This document shows positions 20,953-33,957 of a stretch of DNA of 64,000 nt, in pieces (positions within the stretch are counted from its first letter, which is position 1; every line of letters starts with the position of its first letter). Made by a program: the position numbers and the translations under genes. The DNA is from Luidia sarsii. Its lineage: Eukaryota > Echinodermata > Asteroidea > Paxillosida > Luidiidae. The DNA lies in the NCBI GenBank assembly GCA_949987565.1, contig OX465112.1, forward strand, positions 11,052,536 to 11,116,535. The letters are read 5' to 3'. The notes below the pieces were generated by a model, which saw only the letters and a list, made by a program, of their open reading frames with translations, ran no database searches and had not been told where the DNA came from.

Positions 20953-21837
20953 TGCATACACACTGAAATTGTGTTGATAGATATGCTTAATGAAAACCAC
21001 AAGGCAATCTGAGGTAGGGGTGTGTACAATGTATTACAGTTACATACATGTAGTAGTTCTCGTCATCAGTAATATCATGGCTTCCTCCATCATGTCCATG
21101 GTAACATGCAGAATGAAAGGCAACAGGATTGCAGGTATTAACACCAGACACCCTCACAAAACGAAAAACAAACACAAGTTGGGTGAACTAGCATACACAA
21201 ACTGCTTTTAAACGACCAAAACTGCAACTCTTAGAAATCAAAGAGCGCCCTCTGATGTTTCGATTCCAGGAGGACCTTTCTCAAAGGCAAGTCCTGCTTC
21301 GATCGGACAGTCAGGCCGGTCATGATTTAAAAAGAAAAAAATCAAGCTGTGCGACTCAAACGTCAAGAATGTATGTTGCCATTGGCAACCCAGCCCCATC
21401 ATTTCAAACGAGCACCATTGGGCAAAACAGGCAAAAGAATAACTCATAATTATGAAGCACCAATGCACCATATCATGTGATCAGTGTGGGGAGAGGGGGT
21501 TGCTACTAATGGTCCTCTGTAGGGTAAGGTGGCTTTTGGGAGGAAGGTCTACTTTGGCCTGAAGGGTCTGTGCAATAAATATCACAGTCAAGCTCATTTT
21601 CTGCTGTCATCTAGGGATCTGAAGTGTACAAACATACTGGCAAGCTTCTTTTTCTTAGTGGAGTCAGAAATTGGTCATCTGTTTTATCTTTAAAAATATC
21701 CTGATAAAAATGAGCGCGCTATTGTAAGGTCATGTCAGGAACCCACAGTTGAAAAATCATCAGAAAAAAAGAGATACATTTTCAAACTGCAAATCAATCC
21801 CTCTGGATTAGGTTTGATGAAAAAATAGGGAATCACA

Positions 21838-22015
21838 GACTCTGACCTCTGTCCATGTGGACAAATACCAAGCCATGAGCACGTCATTAACAAGTGCCCT
21901 GTGATGACACCCCCATGTCCACTTGCAGAAGTAGATCAACCAGAACTGGTCACCTACCTCAGTAACTGCCAATTTTGACTGCCGTGGTTGACATACGAGA
22001 GAAGAAGACTATTGT
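21838..22015 (+). pseudogene. LINE reverse transcriptase C-terminal zinc-like tail
   Basis: The + frame reads LCPCGQIPSHEHVINKCP, the C-x-C...H-x-x-H...C tail common after non-LTR retrotransposon RT domains, then PELVTYLSNCQF and a stop. The 3' sequence TTGACATACGAGAGAAGAAG recurs inverted at 26225-26280, consistent with two 5'-truncated LINE 3' ends. No RT core is visible. Confidence 0.5.
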
Positions 22016-22721
22016 TCCGAGTTGTTTCCAGATTGTTTAGTGGGTCACAGGCACTAAAATGTGGCCCGGCGTAAAGTGGTTAAATGAAGGAGAATTGTAG
22101 AGATTTGTAGTGGCTATCAAAGCCAGTTGGCTGGAAACCAAAGCCTTAGCAAATGGGGTCAATATCAAGACCAATACGAGCACGGCAAAAGTGGCCTTGA
22201 AGAGTGGATTAGGTGAGCCACCAATCATGCAAGACCAGTTGAAACGAATGCAATTGGACTTCACTGTATCCCTTCATTCTAAGGCCTGACACAGTTTAAA
22301 ATACAAGCCGTGTAATTGTGGCAGTCATTAATACCCGTTACACACATGTAGCACCATGCAGCTAGGTAGCAAAGGTTATGTGCATGTAAATCTAATGACT
22401 ATAATAGGATCAACATGCTTGCATTGATTGAAATCAGATTGTATCAAAAGTATATCACAGACTTAATGGATCCACTCTGCAGAATCCACTTATGAAAGAC
22501 ATGTTCTTTTGAAGGTGATTCTTTTTCCTTCTTAATGTGAATGCTTTTTAATTATTTTCTTTTTGCAGCTTGCTATTAGCAAATAAGTATGTTGTAACTG
22601 TTACTACTTTCTGTCTACAGAGTGTGTGCAAGCAAGCTATTTTATGGCATTTTAGTGAATTAGCAGCATACATTTAATACCGTCTCAATGCACAATAAAT
22701 CTTTACTTTGGACGGTTTGGT

Positions 22722-22860
22722 ACAATGCATAACCCGTTCACTCCATCTCTCCACAGGTGTAGAACAGAGAGGTATCAGAACAGCTTCTTCCCTCGTTCAG
22801 CTTCTCTCTGGAATTCCCTTCCTGGTTCATGTTGTCCCCCAGGCTATATGTACGTGTAAC
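22722..22860 (+). pseudogene. LINE reverse transcriptase C-terminal fragment
   Basis: The frame NPFTPSLHRCRTERYQNSFF then PRSASLWNSLP matches the conserved extreme C-terminus of CR1/Jockey-type RTs (SFFPR...WNSLP). It is 5'-truncated with no catalytic motifs, so it is a dead retrotransposon tail. Confidence 0.6.
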
Positions 22861-23689
22861 GTCAATTCCTATCTCCAGCCTTCCCGAGTCCCTCTCCATC
22901 TCCTTCTTTCCTGAATGGCTTTAGCCTTGTTTTGGGCAAATTTGCATTAAAAGAAAATAACAAACATACACACAAATGGCCAGTTGTATTAAGTAACGGG
23001 TCGTGCATTATCCAGTATACACGGTACTGTACGTCCATGTATTTGTTTTGCATGGAGTGTACCGGTAGTTGTACAATATTATTGGAAGGCTGCAATACTG
23101 AACTGGTGTCTTTGGGTATTTTGCAATACCCTCCTAAAGGAAAATATTTTTAAATCAAGAGTCGATCTCAAAGCTGAGGACTGAAGTATGACATAGGACA
23201 TGTTCACATCTGGACATGGAGTTACAGACAACTCAATGCATAAGGACCATTCCCATGACAATCATTATGACATGTATCATGCCAGTAAGTAGACAAAGCA
23301 TAGGTATAATGTCAAATGTTTAGCTGTGAATGTGCAGTGTACAGCTAGGCTAATGGGCTACTTTCTTTTTTATCAAGCTTGAGAAAAAGTAGCTCCTGTA
23401 TCCGAGCTGCCTAATATGAAACAGATGTATAACCAACTCACACAGACCATGTCAACGGTGACATCTCTCAATCCGCTGAAATATACACAGTCTTTGCTAA
23501 CTCTTGCACTCACTACTAAAGGAGCTTGAGATTTTGAAGCCTAACCAACATAGAGGCGTGTCACTCCACAAGGTCTGTCTCACTGCAATGTATCAGGGAT
23601 AAGATTGGTGCCGTGTTAGGCATCTCGGCATCAGTCATGAGAGACACCATTGCACTTGAACTCTACAAATTATACACTGAACTGCATAG

Positions 23690-24235
23690 ACCCAGACCCC
23701 CCCCCCATGTCTGGTGAAAGAGAAGCCATGAGCCTGGGAACTCTCCTTGCATGGACAACTTCCTCAATTGGCTGGTTTAAAATTCCACCCTTAACCCTCA
23801 CTCCCCACAACTTTTTTGTTGCTCATGACCCAAATCCTGCAAGATCCTACAATCCTTCAGTGTTAAAAGCCCCATATGACCCCAATCCTGCAATTTTTGA
23901 ATTTTTGAAAGGAAATTTTGTTGAAAATTTTGAAAGGACAAAAAACTTCTTTTGTTTTTCTGTGGCTAATAAACTTTAAAATTACAATGTATAATTTTAT
24001 AACCGCATGCCCCAAATCCTTTAAAATCCTATTTTGGTGTTTGTCCAATGGAGCCCCAATCCTACAAGATCATCCTCCATTACATTGGGCCTAGTAACCC
24101 ATATCCTGTATTTCTCTACAAGTGACAAAACCGCATTATGCTCCAAATCCTACAATTTCCTGCAGTAGGAAACTAGGATACTGTAGGATTTGGGGAGGAT
24201 AGGGTTAATCCTCTGAAATCCTCCCATACGCCTAC
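23690..24235. repeat. Degenerate repeat with AATCCTACAA motifs
   Basis: Phrases such as ATTGGGCCTAGTAACCC, CAATCCTACAAGATCATCC and AAATCCTACAATTTCC recur. The same unit is tandemly arrayed at 58195-58640 and inverted at 61060-61280. An A/T-rich inverted stretch follows. Function unknown. Confidence 0.55.
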
Positions 24236-25940
24236 ATGTAGCTCCTGATCACTTCAATGATACACACAGCCACAGCCACTGCCTCAATTCCTTTTCTAAT
24301 CTCCTGGCAGGCAAATCTCATACCATTGACAGTTGTCAAAATAAAATATCAATTGAATTTTGTACGAATGAAGTCAAAGAGTTTCTATGTCCATGTATGT
24401 TGTGTACAAGTGTTCATGTTTGTGGACTAGACTTAAAGCTTGAAGATAAAGGATGTGCCCTAAGAAATTTGTATGCCGTGACTCTTGTAAATTACCCCAA
24501 ACCTCATAAGATTCTTTGGGGGAAAACTGATATGGTTATTTTGCTCATTGTTTCTAGATCTGTGTATTAATGTGTGGTACAATCAACCCTTTCTACTTCT
24601 TTACTGAATGTGTGGAATGACGACTACGTTGGCTTAGCTATAATATTAGCTATATATTATGGTAACACCGGCTGACTTGTCGACTTTCCGCATTTTTGCG
24701 GGGCAACAACTTTTCAATTTTGAAAAATCGTTCAATTTCACCAATGTCAGCTAACTAAAAATAATAATTGGTTTACCAAAAGTGAGTTGTTACTTGCTAT
24801 TTACCTGCCACCAATTCTAGCCTTCAAGCTTCACAGACAACGCTCAATACATGTACCGGTACCTTGTATGGTTTCATACATGTTCTCTACCACTGCTGTG
24901 GGTTCTACAGGTAAATGCTCCACCACACCTGTATAGGCTGTACATTCTTTGCGGATTTTTTTTTCACTTTCTAAGAATAACAATTAAAAAGCGGATAGAA
25001 AAGTTATGAATAAATAGTGACACTGAAAGACAACTTGAAAAAGCAAAGATCCCTAAAAGGTAAACAAAAACTCCAACTGAAAGCAGTGGTCGGGCAGTGA
25101 TTTTGATGGAAATGGAAATAGATGAGCTGATTGCTGACGTAAAAACAATTCCTAGACAGTTTTGGATTGTGCACTGTTGAGCCCTGCTCACACTATAGAG
25201 CCAATCCCCGGGGAACAAATCCCTGGGAAAATCATGGTGATTTTTCACCCCACCAACACCCCCGCAACTGTTCACACTGGACCCATTTGGTAACTCCCGG
25301 GGACCCTATTTCCCTGGGAATATGCACGGTTGTTTCACACTGACGATCAATACCCGGGGAATGTGTAAACGGAGGGCGCACTTTCTGAAGTTCCCAAATG
25401 GACGCAAAAAGGTGGGGTAAGTAAAAACCCATCGACGTTCGCACTAGTTGCTTTTCCCCTGGGGAAAACGTTAAACCCCAGGGTTTTCTCCTTCTATCCT
25501 AAAGTTCCCCAGGGAAAAGCTTTTCTCCAGAATTTCTTTGGTAGTGTCACAACTATATCCCCTGATGCGGTTAGACAAGGGGTTTAGGTAGGTGAGCAAA
25601 AGTCCAGCTATGAAGGGTCTTTAGAGAACCCCCCACACTAGCCTATTGACAAGACCTGGTCAGATTCCTGCACACTATCAAAAGATTTGAGCCTTGCTCA
25701 AGGTGAAATTTAGATTGAATACAAAAAAACAACAACACACAGACAGAAAAGGGCATTTAACAAGTGGGGGAAAAAAATGCCACGAAACTCCCAAAAACTG
25801 AGGCATTGCAAGCTGCGAAACAAAAATGTCAAAAATCCTGAAAGACTGTCCATACTTGGAGAAACTATCAATGGATAACAACGGGGTTGTCAAACCAATT
25901 TGACTTGAGTTATGTATGGACCACTTACAAGTGAATCTCT
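24236..25940. other. Intergenic DNA, no gene recognised
   Basis: It contains a patch rich in CCCCGGGGA-type motifs (25200-25520: CCCCGGGGAACAAATCCC, CCCGGGGACCC, CCCCAGGGAAAAG), probably a foldback repeat. G runs at 25943-25975 lie just beyond the ARL10 stop. No coding signal was found. Confidence 0.4.
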
Positions 25941-25995
25941 GGGGGAGGAGGGGGGGGGGGGGTTGAGGGGGGGGTGGTCCGAGCGGCCTGACCGG

Positions 25996-28900
25996 TCACT
26001 CCTTGGACAGGGTCACCATCAACTCCATGACCTGTGCGACGTTGTCGCTGCCTGTGTTCAGCACCGTCTGGGTCTCTACCACATGGACCTCCCGCTCCTG
26101 GGACGGTACGGAGGGGCTGAGCGCCGAGATGAAGTCGGCTCCTCGCTTGGCCGTGGCCTGATCCTAAACAGTACCAAGAAATAAGCCAACCCGGAAACAT
26201 CATCCAATGATAGATATAATCTTCTCCTTCTCTCGTATGTCAATCATAGCAGTCAAAATTGGCAGTTACTGAAAAAAGGAGGATGCGGGCACCTTTTTTT
26301 TAGGGGGGGGGGGCCTTTTCCCAAACAATTCTCCCCACCCCTGAAGACAAGTAGTCTAATTTCAAGGCATTTTTAAGTATGGTACAATATGTAGGCTGTG
26401 CATGTGCGAAGTTCAACGGCTGGAAACAGCGAAAATCAATCAAAATTGTGTCTTTTTATCATCTTACCCCCCTCCACCCCCCACAAAAATGATGTGGTGG
26501 CAAAAAAATGATGGGGAAAGGGATGAGAAACTATTTAGTATTTTTACTTAAGGTGATATACAAAAATGTTGCAAACTGCTTACTGACTAAAATTACCAAA
26601 ATGTAAATCTAAAATTTAGTGGGCCTGACGTTTCGATCCTAGCAGGACCTTTCTCAAAGGCACTCTGCCTTTGAGAAAGGTCCTGCTAGGATCGAAACAT
26701 CAGGCCCACTAAATTTTAGAATATTTTTACTTGGTACCTTACCAAGAAATAAATGAAGCCGGCATCAAACGCCATCCAATGATAGATATATAACATGATT
26801 TTTGCATCGAGGAGATTGTACATTGAGAAGGGGTTGCCCTACCTGATGTGAAGTTAAACACCGGATGCTCAGTGCTTTGGCTGGATTCGATTCGAAAATG
26901 GCAAGGAAAACTTTGACTGGGCTGAGATGTGAACCAATGACCTCTAGTTTTGCACACCAGCGCTCTAACCATCTGAGCTACTCAGCCCTTAAATGGTGGG
27001 CTTCCCAAATATTCAACTAGTCTTTGCCGGGGTTGGGGCGCCAGTCAGAAGCACTTAACTATTAACTACCATATATCTCCAGGGATCACACCCCTCTTTC
27101 ATTCAGATGCAAACAACCAATTGTTGTAAACCTGGCTACGGCAGCTCGGGGATCACACAAAGTGGATGCTGCTTTTCAAGGTCAAACAAGTAAAGCAAAA
27201 ACGAAGTGGGCACTTTTGAACAAAATGAAAAATTGGCAAAGAAGACTTTGACTGGACTGGGACTTGAACCTGTGATCTCTGGACTAAAGTACCAGTGCTC
27301 TTCAATCTGAGCAATCCAGCCCTTAGACGGTGTTCTTCCCGAATAGTCAACTAGTCTTTGCCGGGGTTGGGGGCGCCAGTCGGGACTAACTGGACAAATG
27401 GCATGGACAACTTACTTGTTTGTTTGCGATCAGGACCAGGGGTACGTCCTTCAATCGTTCATCGGCCAGGAGCTTGTGCAGCTCTTCTTTGGCCTCTGGC
27501 AGTCGGGCCTCGTCGGCTGCGTCCACCACAAACACCAGGACGTCCGTGCCCTTGACAAAGTTCTCCCAGTAAGTCCGCACACTCTCCTGACCGCCAACTG
27601 CAAGTCATGATTTAGGTTCAAGTTCAAGTTCATATATTTCCGCAGTGTTTACAAAGAAATGCATGTACATGTGCACGTATACTTAACAATGTTCAAATGG
27701 CAAGTTAATACTGGGGAGGGTAACAAAAGAAGTTGAAGCTTGTAAACACGGGACCCTTACATTATGAGCTTGGAACAGAATGAGACTTCCATGTTTTGAT
27801 TATTCATAATTAAAACAATTATCGGCTCAAAACATATGCTGTACTGTAAAAGAACATTGCCTACCAATCACACAACATACATTAGACAATTCAAACAACA
27901 AACAATAGACAAGGCATTTTCGACTGGACATAAGAAATTGTGAAGTGCGTCACTTCATAGAGCAAATTAAAGATAACAACATGACGTTTTGATCCTAGCA
28001 GAACCTTTCGCAGAGGCATCTCAAAGTTCTGATAGGCCATGTGGATTCTGCACATTGCTCATTGTCTTGCGACTGATCGTAAGTTACAATGAGTTTGGTG
28101 AAATCGACTACAGGGGTGGATTTTACAAAGCCTTACGATGCTTCGTAAATCAACTTACGATGGATAACCCATCACAAGCTGCGATACACCGTATGGTTTC
28201 TGCGCATCGTTGATCGTAAGTTACAATGAGTTTGGTGAAATAGACTACAGGGGTGGATTTTACAAAGCCTTTAATACGATGCTTCGTAAATCAACTTACA
28301 ATGGATAACCCATCACAAGCTGCGATACACCGTATGGTTTCTGCGCATCGTTTCTTGTCTTGCAATTGATCGTAAGTTACGATGAGTTTGGTGAAATAGA
28401 CTACAGGGGTGGATTTTACAAAGCCTTACGATGCTTCGTAACTCAACTTCTATGGATAACCCATCACAATCTGCGATACACCATATGGTTTCTGCGCATT
28501 GTTTCTTATCTTGCAATTGATCGTAAGTTACGATTAGTTTGGTGAAATCGACTGCTGGCAATAATACCTTCCCATATGTTGAGTGTCACTGCCTGTGTCT
28601 GTACACACATGACATTGAAGCCTTCAGTGGGGTCCGGTGGCCCTGAATTCTCAGCCTGTGTCAGGCAGCGGAGGAGACTACTCTTGCCGCAGTTGTCCAG
28701 GCCCAGCACTAGGATGCGCTTCTCTGGCAACTCCTAACAGAAAACCAACCAAACAAAGCTAACATTAAATTAATACATGTTTTGTAACATTTGATCTCCT
28801 CCTTGTTTGTTCCCCTTTCCCCCCGTGCGCGCAGTGCGATGTCCCGGACGTTGCTTTGCACTGTTGTTCAGGAAATAGTCGTAGGGCTCAATGCGTGCAC

Positions 28901-29714
28901 ACTTCCGCAGATCACTCCGCACCTGGTGACGTCATGCAGTTTCAAATCCAAGATGGCCACTCCAACTCGGCTCGTCGACCCGTTCTTGGTCAACTGAGGG
29001 GAATTTTCTCACTTTTCCCAAACGTGACTAAAACAAAATGACCAGTATTGGAATCTGTTATTCTCACTGAATCCTCAATGGGCGCGTGGGACGGTTTCAC
29101 GGGTGTTTTGGGGGGTAAATCTGGGGATTTCGGTCTTTTTTTTTCTTCAAAGATGACATTACAGAGATTTCAGACGATGCAGGAGCATATGCATGTAGCC
29201 ATGATCCTTGGACCCTACAGTCACCCGAAATTCAAAATTTCAAAATTCGATAAAAAAAGGGTGACTTGTCGGGTCCAAGTTACTCGGACTAGATTGATGA
29301 TATTGTCAATATGACTTAAGTCAAATGTTGATTAATTCATCCTTCTTCCTCCATGGCTTAACCAAAGAAAAATACAGAACAAACAAACAAATTTAAGAAA
29401 CAAACAATTTTTTGGGAGCGAGAAGTGATGTGCTAACAAGTTTTTAAAAAGCCGTTCCGACTCTAAGTTACTCGGGCCAAATAACGCACGGCTGCCGAGT
29501 GCTGTGGAATTCATCATCATGCTCATGGCATTCTTACCGTCGCCGTCTTTGCATTCTCGTTGCCTGACGCATTTCCCGCCTGGCCCTGTGCAGACATGGC
29601 CCTGTATCTGACGGCGGCGTAGACAGCCCCGGCAACCACGGCCCCGGAGCCGATGAAAACCGTGGCTTTCTTCCACAAACTCAGCTCTCCGAACCAACTC
29701 ACTCCCTCCGCCAT
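25996..29714 (-). CDS. ARL10: ARL10-like Arf-family GTPase, four exons
   Basis: Exons on the minus strand are 29714-29538, 28733-28568, 27597-27417 extended to 27416, and 26163-25996; all junctions are GT/AG and the joined frame is 693 nt (230 aa). An upstream in-frame ATG at 29726 would add four residues. Residues 17-35 form a hydrophobic anchor and residue 2 is Ala, so membrane binding is by a transmembrane segment and not myristoylation, as in ARL10. GTPase motifs are GLDNCGKS (P-loop, 70-77), PTEGFN (switch I), WEVGGQ (113-118; most Arfs have WDxGGQ) and NKQD (173-176) split across the last intron. The C-terminal half is diverged, which is usual for ARL9/ARL10. The specific cargo is unknown. 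It is transcribed toward HIGD2A. Confidence 0.88.
26560..26735. mobile_element. MITE family A hairpin in ARL10 intron 3
   Basis: TTCGATCCTAGCAGGACCTT followed by TCTCAAAGGC is repeated as its reverse complement after a very short loop near 26657. It is flanked by TAGTGGGCCTGACG and its complement. Arms total about 55 bp, a near-perfect hairpin within the intron transcript. Confidence 0.8.
26850..27370 (-). mobile_element. Two SINE family B copies in ARL10 intron 3
   Basis: Minus-strand heads occur near 26920-26995 and 27245-27330. Each has GGCTGAGTAGCTCAGATGG or GGGCTGGATTGCTCAG and a B-box-like GGTTCACATCTC or GGTTCAAGTCC. The body shares GCCGGGGTTGGGGCGCCAGT and GGCTACGGCAGCTCGGGGAT. Confidence 0.65.
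28030..28558 (+). repeat. Tandem repeat of about 150 bp in ARL10 intron 2
   Basis: About 3.5 copies contain GATCGTAAGTTAC, ACAGGGGTGGATTTTACAAA, CTTACGATGCTTCGTAA and ACACCGTATGGTTTCTGCGC. Single dispersed copies occur at 34690-34805, 50085-50222 and 56655-56722, so a mobile repeat has been amplified locally here. The array ends against the exon 2 donor region. Confidence 0.85.
28925..29292 (-). mobile_element. MITE family C, copy 3, in ARL10 intron 1
   Basis: On the minus strand it begins with TAGTCCGAGTAACTTGGACC and runs through CCGAAATCCCCAGATTTACC and GTTGACCAAGAACG to GGAGTGGCCATCTTGGA. Relative to transcription it has the same orientation and the same first-intron position as copy 2 in HIGD2A. 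Confidence 0.65.
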
Positions 29715-32079
29715 GTTTGTTGTCATAAGGACGAGCCGTGTGTCTATCCGAAGTCATGGGATACGGCTTGCAATGTAGCGCAGGTCTACGGGAAATGGTA
29801 GAAGCGGCTTGCCGAGCGGCTTCCTTTGACCCCTGTGTAATTGAAAGCCGTAGCCAATGCCGTTGTCCCAGTCCGGTTTTTTTTCCCACGAAGAGAGCCA
29901 CGAATTTTTATTTTTTAATAATTATAAAAAAAAATTAAGAGGAACTTTTACCTTCTAGCTCTAATTTTCTCAAAGGAAGTCAGTTAGCAATGTGCAACAT
30001 ATTTGTTTATTACTTTTTTTTATATCAATTTGAAGGTGTCACTTCATCTTTGGTCGTGATGAAGACTAGATACAAATTACTACAGGGATTTTAGTTGGAA
30101 AGATTATCAGTTGCTATGCGATATCCAATGAATTTGAAGAGAGTCAATTATTAGAATCAATTAACATGAAAAGGGGAAAAAAACAATGTCATTAATGTTG
30201 GTGTCAAAAAAGACAGGGACAGCTAGCCGATCAAGGACTTTGAATTTGGGCCAATTCTAGGGGATTTACCTGCAACAGTTTGCTGGCGAATTTCATAATT
30301 ATTACCCGTTTGTAATTTTCAGTTGCAGCTAGATGACCAATGACTTTGGACTGTGCTAAAAACTGACCATACACTTATTCCCATTACAAAAAAATGTAGT
30401 CCCCTAAATGATAAACCATTTTTGGGCCCAAAATATAATATATTTCAAAATTAAATTTGAAAAAAAAAAAATGGCCCAAAATATTTTTTGAAGTAAACAA
30501 TTCCAAAAAGACATTAAGGGTTTGTTTTAATCAAAGATGGACACAAGATATGCCCAAGTTGAATCACTGAGTGGGTACTTTACTTAATAGTCTCAACAAA
30601 AAGGGCTTTTGCTGTTGCTGTTCATTCTCCAGCATATGGTCATGTCAACTTTCGGAAATTTTACCAAACAATGATTGAGACACGCATAGATGCAATGCCT
30701 GCTGGATTCTCGAAGACAAACACTTAAGGGCAAAATCTTGCAAGAAAATCTTGCAAGAGTTTGGTTGAAAATCTTCTTCAAAACCGAAGCCAACATGAAT
30801 GAAACATGTGAGGACTTTTTTGTCCAAAATTGAAATATGTCAGTGACAATTCTGCCTCAAATCTGCAATTTGAAGCCAAGCTATATCATTTAATTTGTGT
30901 CCAAAATTTGACATGACCATTTCAAATTAGCATTTCATGGCATTTCTCAACAATAAAACCTAAATAAAATTCCACACTGCAATTTTATACACATATAAAT
31001 TTCTCTTAAGACATAGTGCTAAAAATATATACAAACATTCACTGATTAGTCGAAGGGGGAAAAGCCTCTTACAGAAAATTAATATTATTAGCAGTCTCTA
31101 AAGCTGATAAAAGAAGGCATATCACACTGCACATGAAATATAAAGGCAGCTAAGGATTGGCAGGATCAGATCTGTTTTTGATCCTTCAAATACAGTTTTC
31201 AGGCATTCCTTTCATTTTTTTTTTACCATAATACATTTTTGGGGGAAAATGGAAAAAGAATCTGAAAAAAATCCTCTGATTCAAATCTGATTTTTGCTGT
31301 CAAAAAGTGACATTCACACAGTAAAAACAAGAAAAGAAATGCAAGAATCATTAACAATACTACTCCCTTTTAAGTACACCTACAAAAAAGCCAAACAGAC
31401 ACTTTTCAAACTAATCCTGAAAGACCAACTTGGGTATGACACACACTGATTTAAAACAAGAAAGATTTATCATCAAATATTTTAAGGCATTTAAGAATTG
31501 CTGACCGTCTTACAATTTCATCTCAGATTACAACAATCTGAAAAAAGGGGCCTTATTCAAACAAATGTGAAAGACAAATTTTGGGCGTGACATAATTTGG
31601 TATAAAAATATCAGACAACAATTCCTGAAATCTTTTAAATTTGTATTTAATCTACTGCAAGCCTTGTGTTTTTTTCTCTGGGATAATACTGTGAAAGGCT
31701 TATTATGGTGGGGATGATTTAATAGGACACAAACTCTCAGGTAAAGGCCAATGTTGCTTTACTAAAAATGGTGTGTTTTTTCTTAAAAATCAATCCCACA
31801 TTAGTCGTTATTAATTTTCTGGATAAAAATATTTTTCATCTTAAAAAAACAAAAGGCACTCTATAATGAGGTCAGTTCTAGATCAAAATTATTCATGGGC
31901 TAAGCATGAAAAGCCTGCCTTGTGTAAAAAAGATTAAAAACTACATTGCGATGTGATGTTGATTGCTTTTGACTTGTATTACACAATTCTTTTCAAAGTA
32001 TGAAACAAAAGTGAAGCTTGGGTTGGCAAGGCGATCCTATGCATCATGACCTTTTGCGCTTTGAAGCTAATTTTGGTGC

Positions 32080-32465
32080 TTAAGGCCTTCAAGGCCCTAT
32101 ACAACATTGGTAAAGGTCAAAAGATTGCCACAGTTTTTGTGTTAAATCATTAAACATTCAAAAAAAAACAATATTGCGAAGGTTTTAGCTCAAATGGAAA
32201 TCTGAGAAAGTAGAAAAATGGAAAAAAAAAGTCACGGTTACGCACCGTTCTGTAGTGTAAGAAATAGTTTATTACTCGCGCGTAATAAACTATTTGTCAG
32301 TGTTCAAGTCAAGATTTCTTGAAAAGCACACTGTACAGCATCCCAGAACGTAAGATTTCTACATGAGGGTTCTATCATGGCCATCTACAAACTGTGTAAA
32401 TTAGAAGGAAATCTGTGGACATAGATGTTTACCGATCTTCCCAATGTTGTATTGGGCCTTTAAGC
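32080..32465. repeat. Dispersed repeat family E
   Basis: It is flanked by the inverted phrases GGCCCTATACAACATTGGTA and CCCAATGTTGTATTGGGCC. A second copy at 49165-49505 shares AATATTGCGAAGG/AATCTTGCGAAGG and ATCCCAGA-CGTAAGATTT segments. Partial copies lie at 55145-55200, 55600-55920 and 59045-59325. It is probably a non-autonomous element of about 350 bp. Confidence 0.65.
32262..32295. repeat. Perfect palindrome, 14-bp arms
   Basis: AAATAGTTTATTAC, a central TCGCGC, then GTAATAAACTATTT. It is nested within the family E repeat and absent from the 49165 copy, so it was inserted or lost. Confidence 0.8.
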
Positions 32466-33229
32466 GACTCTATAACATTGGCCCCTGCCCTGCCCATGAT
32501 CACCAGTAATCAGCAGTCAGCCAAACTGTGCACATTAAAACTTGTTCTGGTTCTGCACTTTGAAAGCCTTGGAAACAAAATTCAAAGTGTTGAACAGTTC
32601 CCATTATAGCAGTAAGTGATGCATTGGTATAACCTATGTGAGCTGTACGTCGTAACAAGCAAATGTCCAGATGTATGCTCAAATCATTTCTGGGAAAAGT
32701 TGGTAAACATCTTCCTGAAAAGAAAAAAAAGGCGGTTAAACAAAGGTAACCAGCCGTAACTGCCCCAGTAATGTACAACAAGGTCGTGGGCCAGTTTTGC
32801 TTTTTCATTCAGCTGTAATAAAAAAAATTCCTCCTTCGGTAACATATACAGTATACGCCTCTCTTTGAACAGGGAAGCTGTGTTCTTCGATCTTTTGATC
32901 TGTGTTCATTTGAAGATATCCGACTGAACTACCTGCAGTAGTATCACAGATGAACCTGCGAAAAGCCTCACTTACATGTACTAAGTTCTTGCGTAATACA
33001 AGAAAAACTCTATCGCATGGTCTAGGACCAGAATTTCAGCAGAAAACAACATGTTCACATTGATTATAAGGGTGTTGCATTTACACATTCAACCCACTCA
33101 AAACAATGGTGACAACAACCTATTCTTAGCTTGCTACCGGTACCTTCACTAGAGATAGCCTGAAAAGATCCCAGCAATAACACTCTGGAAATCTAAACTG
33201 TGAAAAACTGTGTGAATGGGTCATGCTGC

Positions 33230-33850
33230 CGTGAAAAACAAAATTCATGGTGATTTCATGGACTCTTTCAAAAGTGAATTCAGCCTGAAGATTTCAACTC
33301 ATGTGACCCGATGAGGACATATGCTATAAAGGTAGTGTAAAAAACAGTGGGAAAAACCCTGAATATCTAGGGCGGTAGGGTCCAGCCCGGGGGTGGGGGG
33401 TAATTCAATTCAAAAGGTGCTCTAGCCACATCAACACACAACTCATCTGTCAGGCAGTTGTGGTCTAGTCTGTGGAACTGTACATCACAGGCGTGCACAA
33501 TGCAGCCATTTACCACCAAGAATGTGGCCTAGCTGGTGAAATCACTGTGATTTCACAGGTCATTTTTACAGTGAATTCACTGTGAAAGAATCTCGTCTCT
33601 GACCTGATAAGGACACCTTCGGGTCACTAAAGAAACTGTAAAAAAAAACCTTGAATATCTAGGCCAGCAAGCTCCAGCCTTGAGGGATGATTCAATTACA
33701 AGTAGGGCCCCCAGCCCCCATAGAGGTACTGTATGGTGTCCTTGTAACAGTCACTCCCAGATACTTCGAAACTGCCTCCAGCCATTTACCACCAGGAATG
33801 TGGCCTCAGAGATCACTGGTGAAAACACTGAGAAAATGCCATGAAAACTA
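33230..33850. repeat. Degenerate tandem duplication of about 280-290 bp
   Basis: CTGAATATCTAGG recurs as TTGAATATCTAGG (33358, 33650). ACCACCAAGAATGTGGCCT recurs as ACCACCAGGAATGTGGCCT (33511, 33789). GTGAAAACACTGA-type motifs repeat in the last part. It lies just beyond the EVC2-like stop codon, so part could be 3' UTR. Confidence 0.6.
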
Positions 33851-33957
33851 CTGGCCAACTGTGTGCAGTGGAATAGGGGTGAAAACACTGAATTTTCTTT
33901 TCACGGCTAAATGACAGTTTCACCCTGTTTTGGGGGTTTAGATGTTCACAACCGCTC

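Larger units (their letters stand above)
29727..33957. other. Intergenic DNA between ARL10 and the EVC2-like gene
   Basis: AT-rich, with no exon supported by splice phase. It includes a dispersed repeat (32080-32465), a short palindrome (32262-32295) and a degenerate tandem duplication (33230-33850). The start of ARL10 faces away from this region, so ARL10's promoter should lie just above 29726; no TATA box is evident. Confidence 0.45.

Noticed and set aside
29332..29901. 189-codon minus-strand ORF over the ARL10 first exon
   Set aside because: It is in a different frame from the ARL10 exon, whose frame is supported by splice phase and GTPase motifs.
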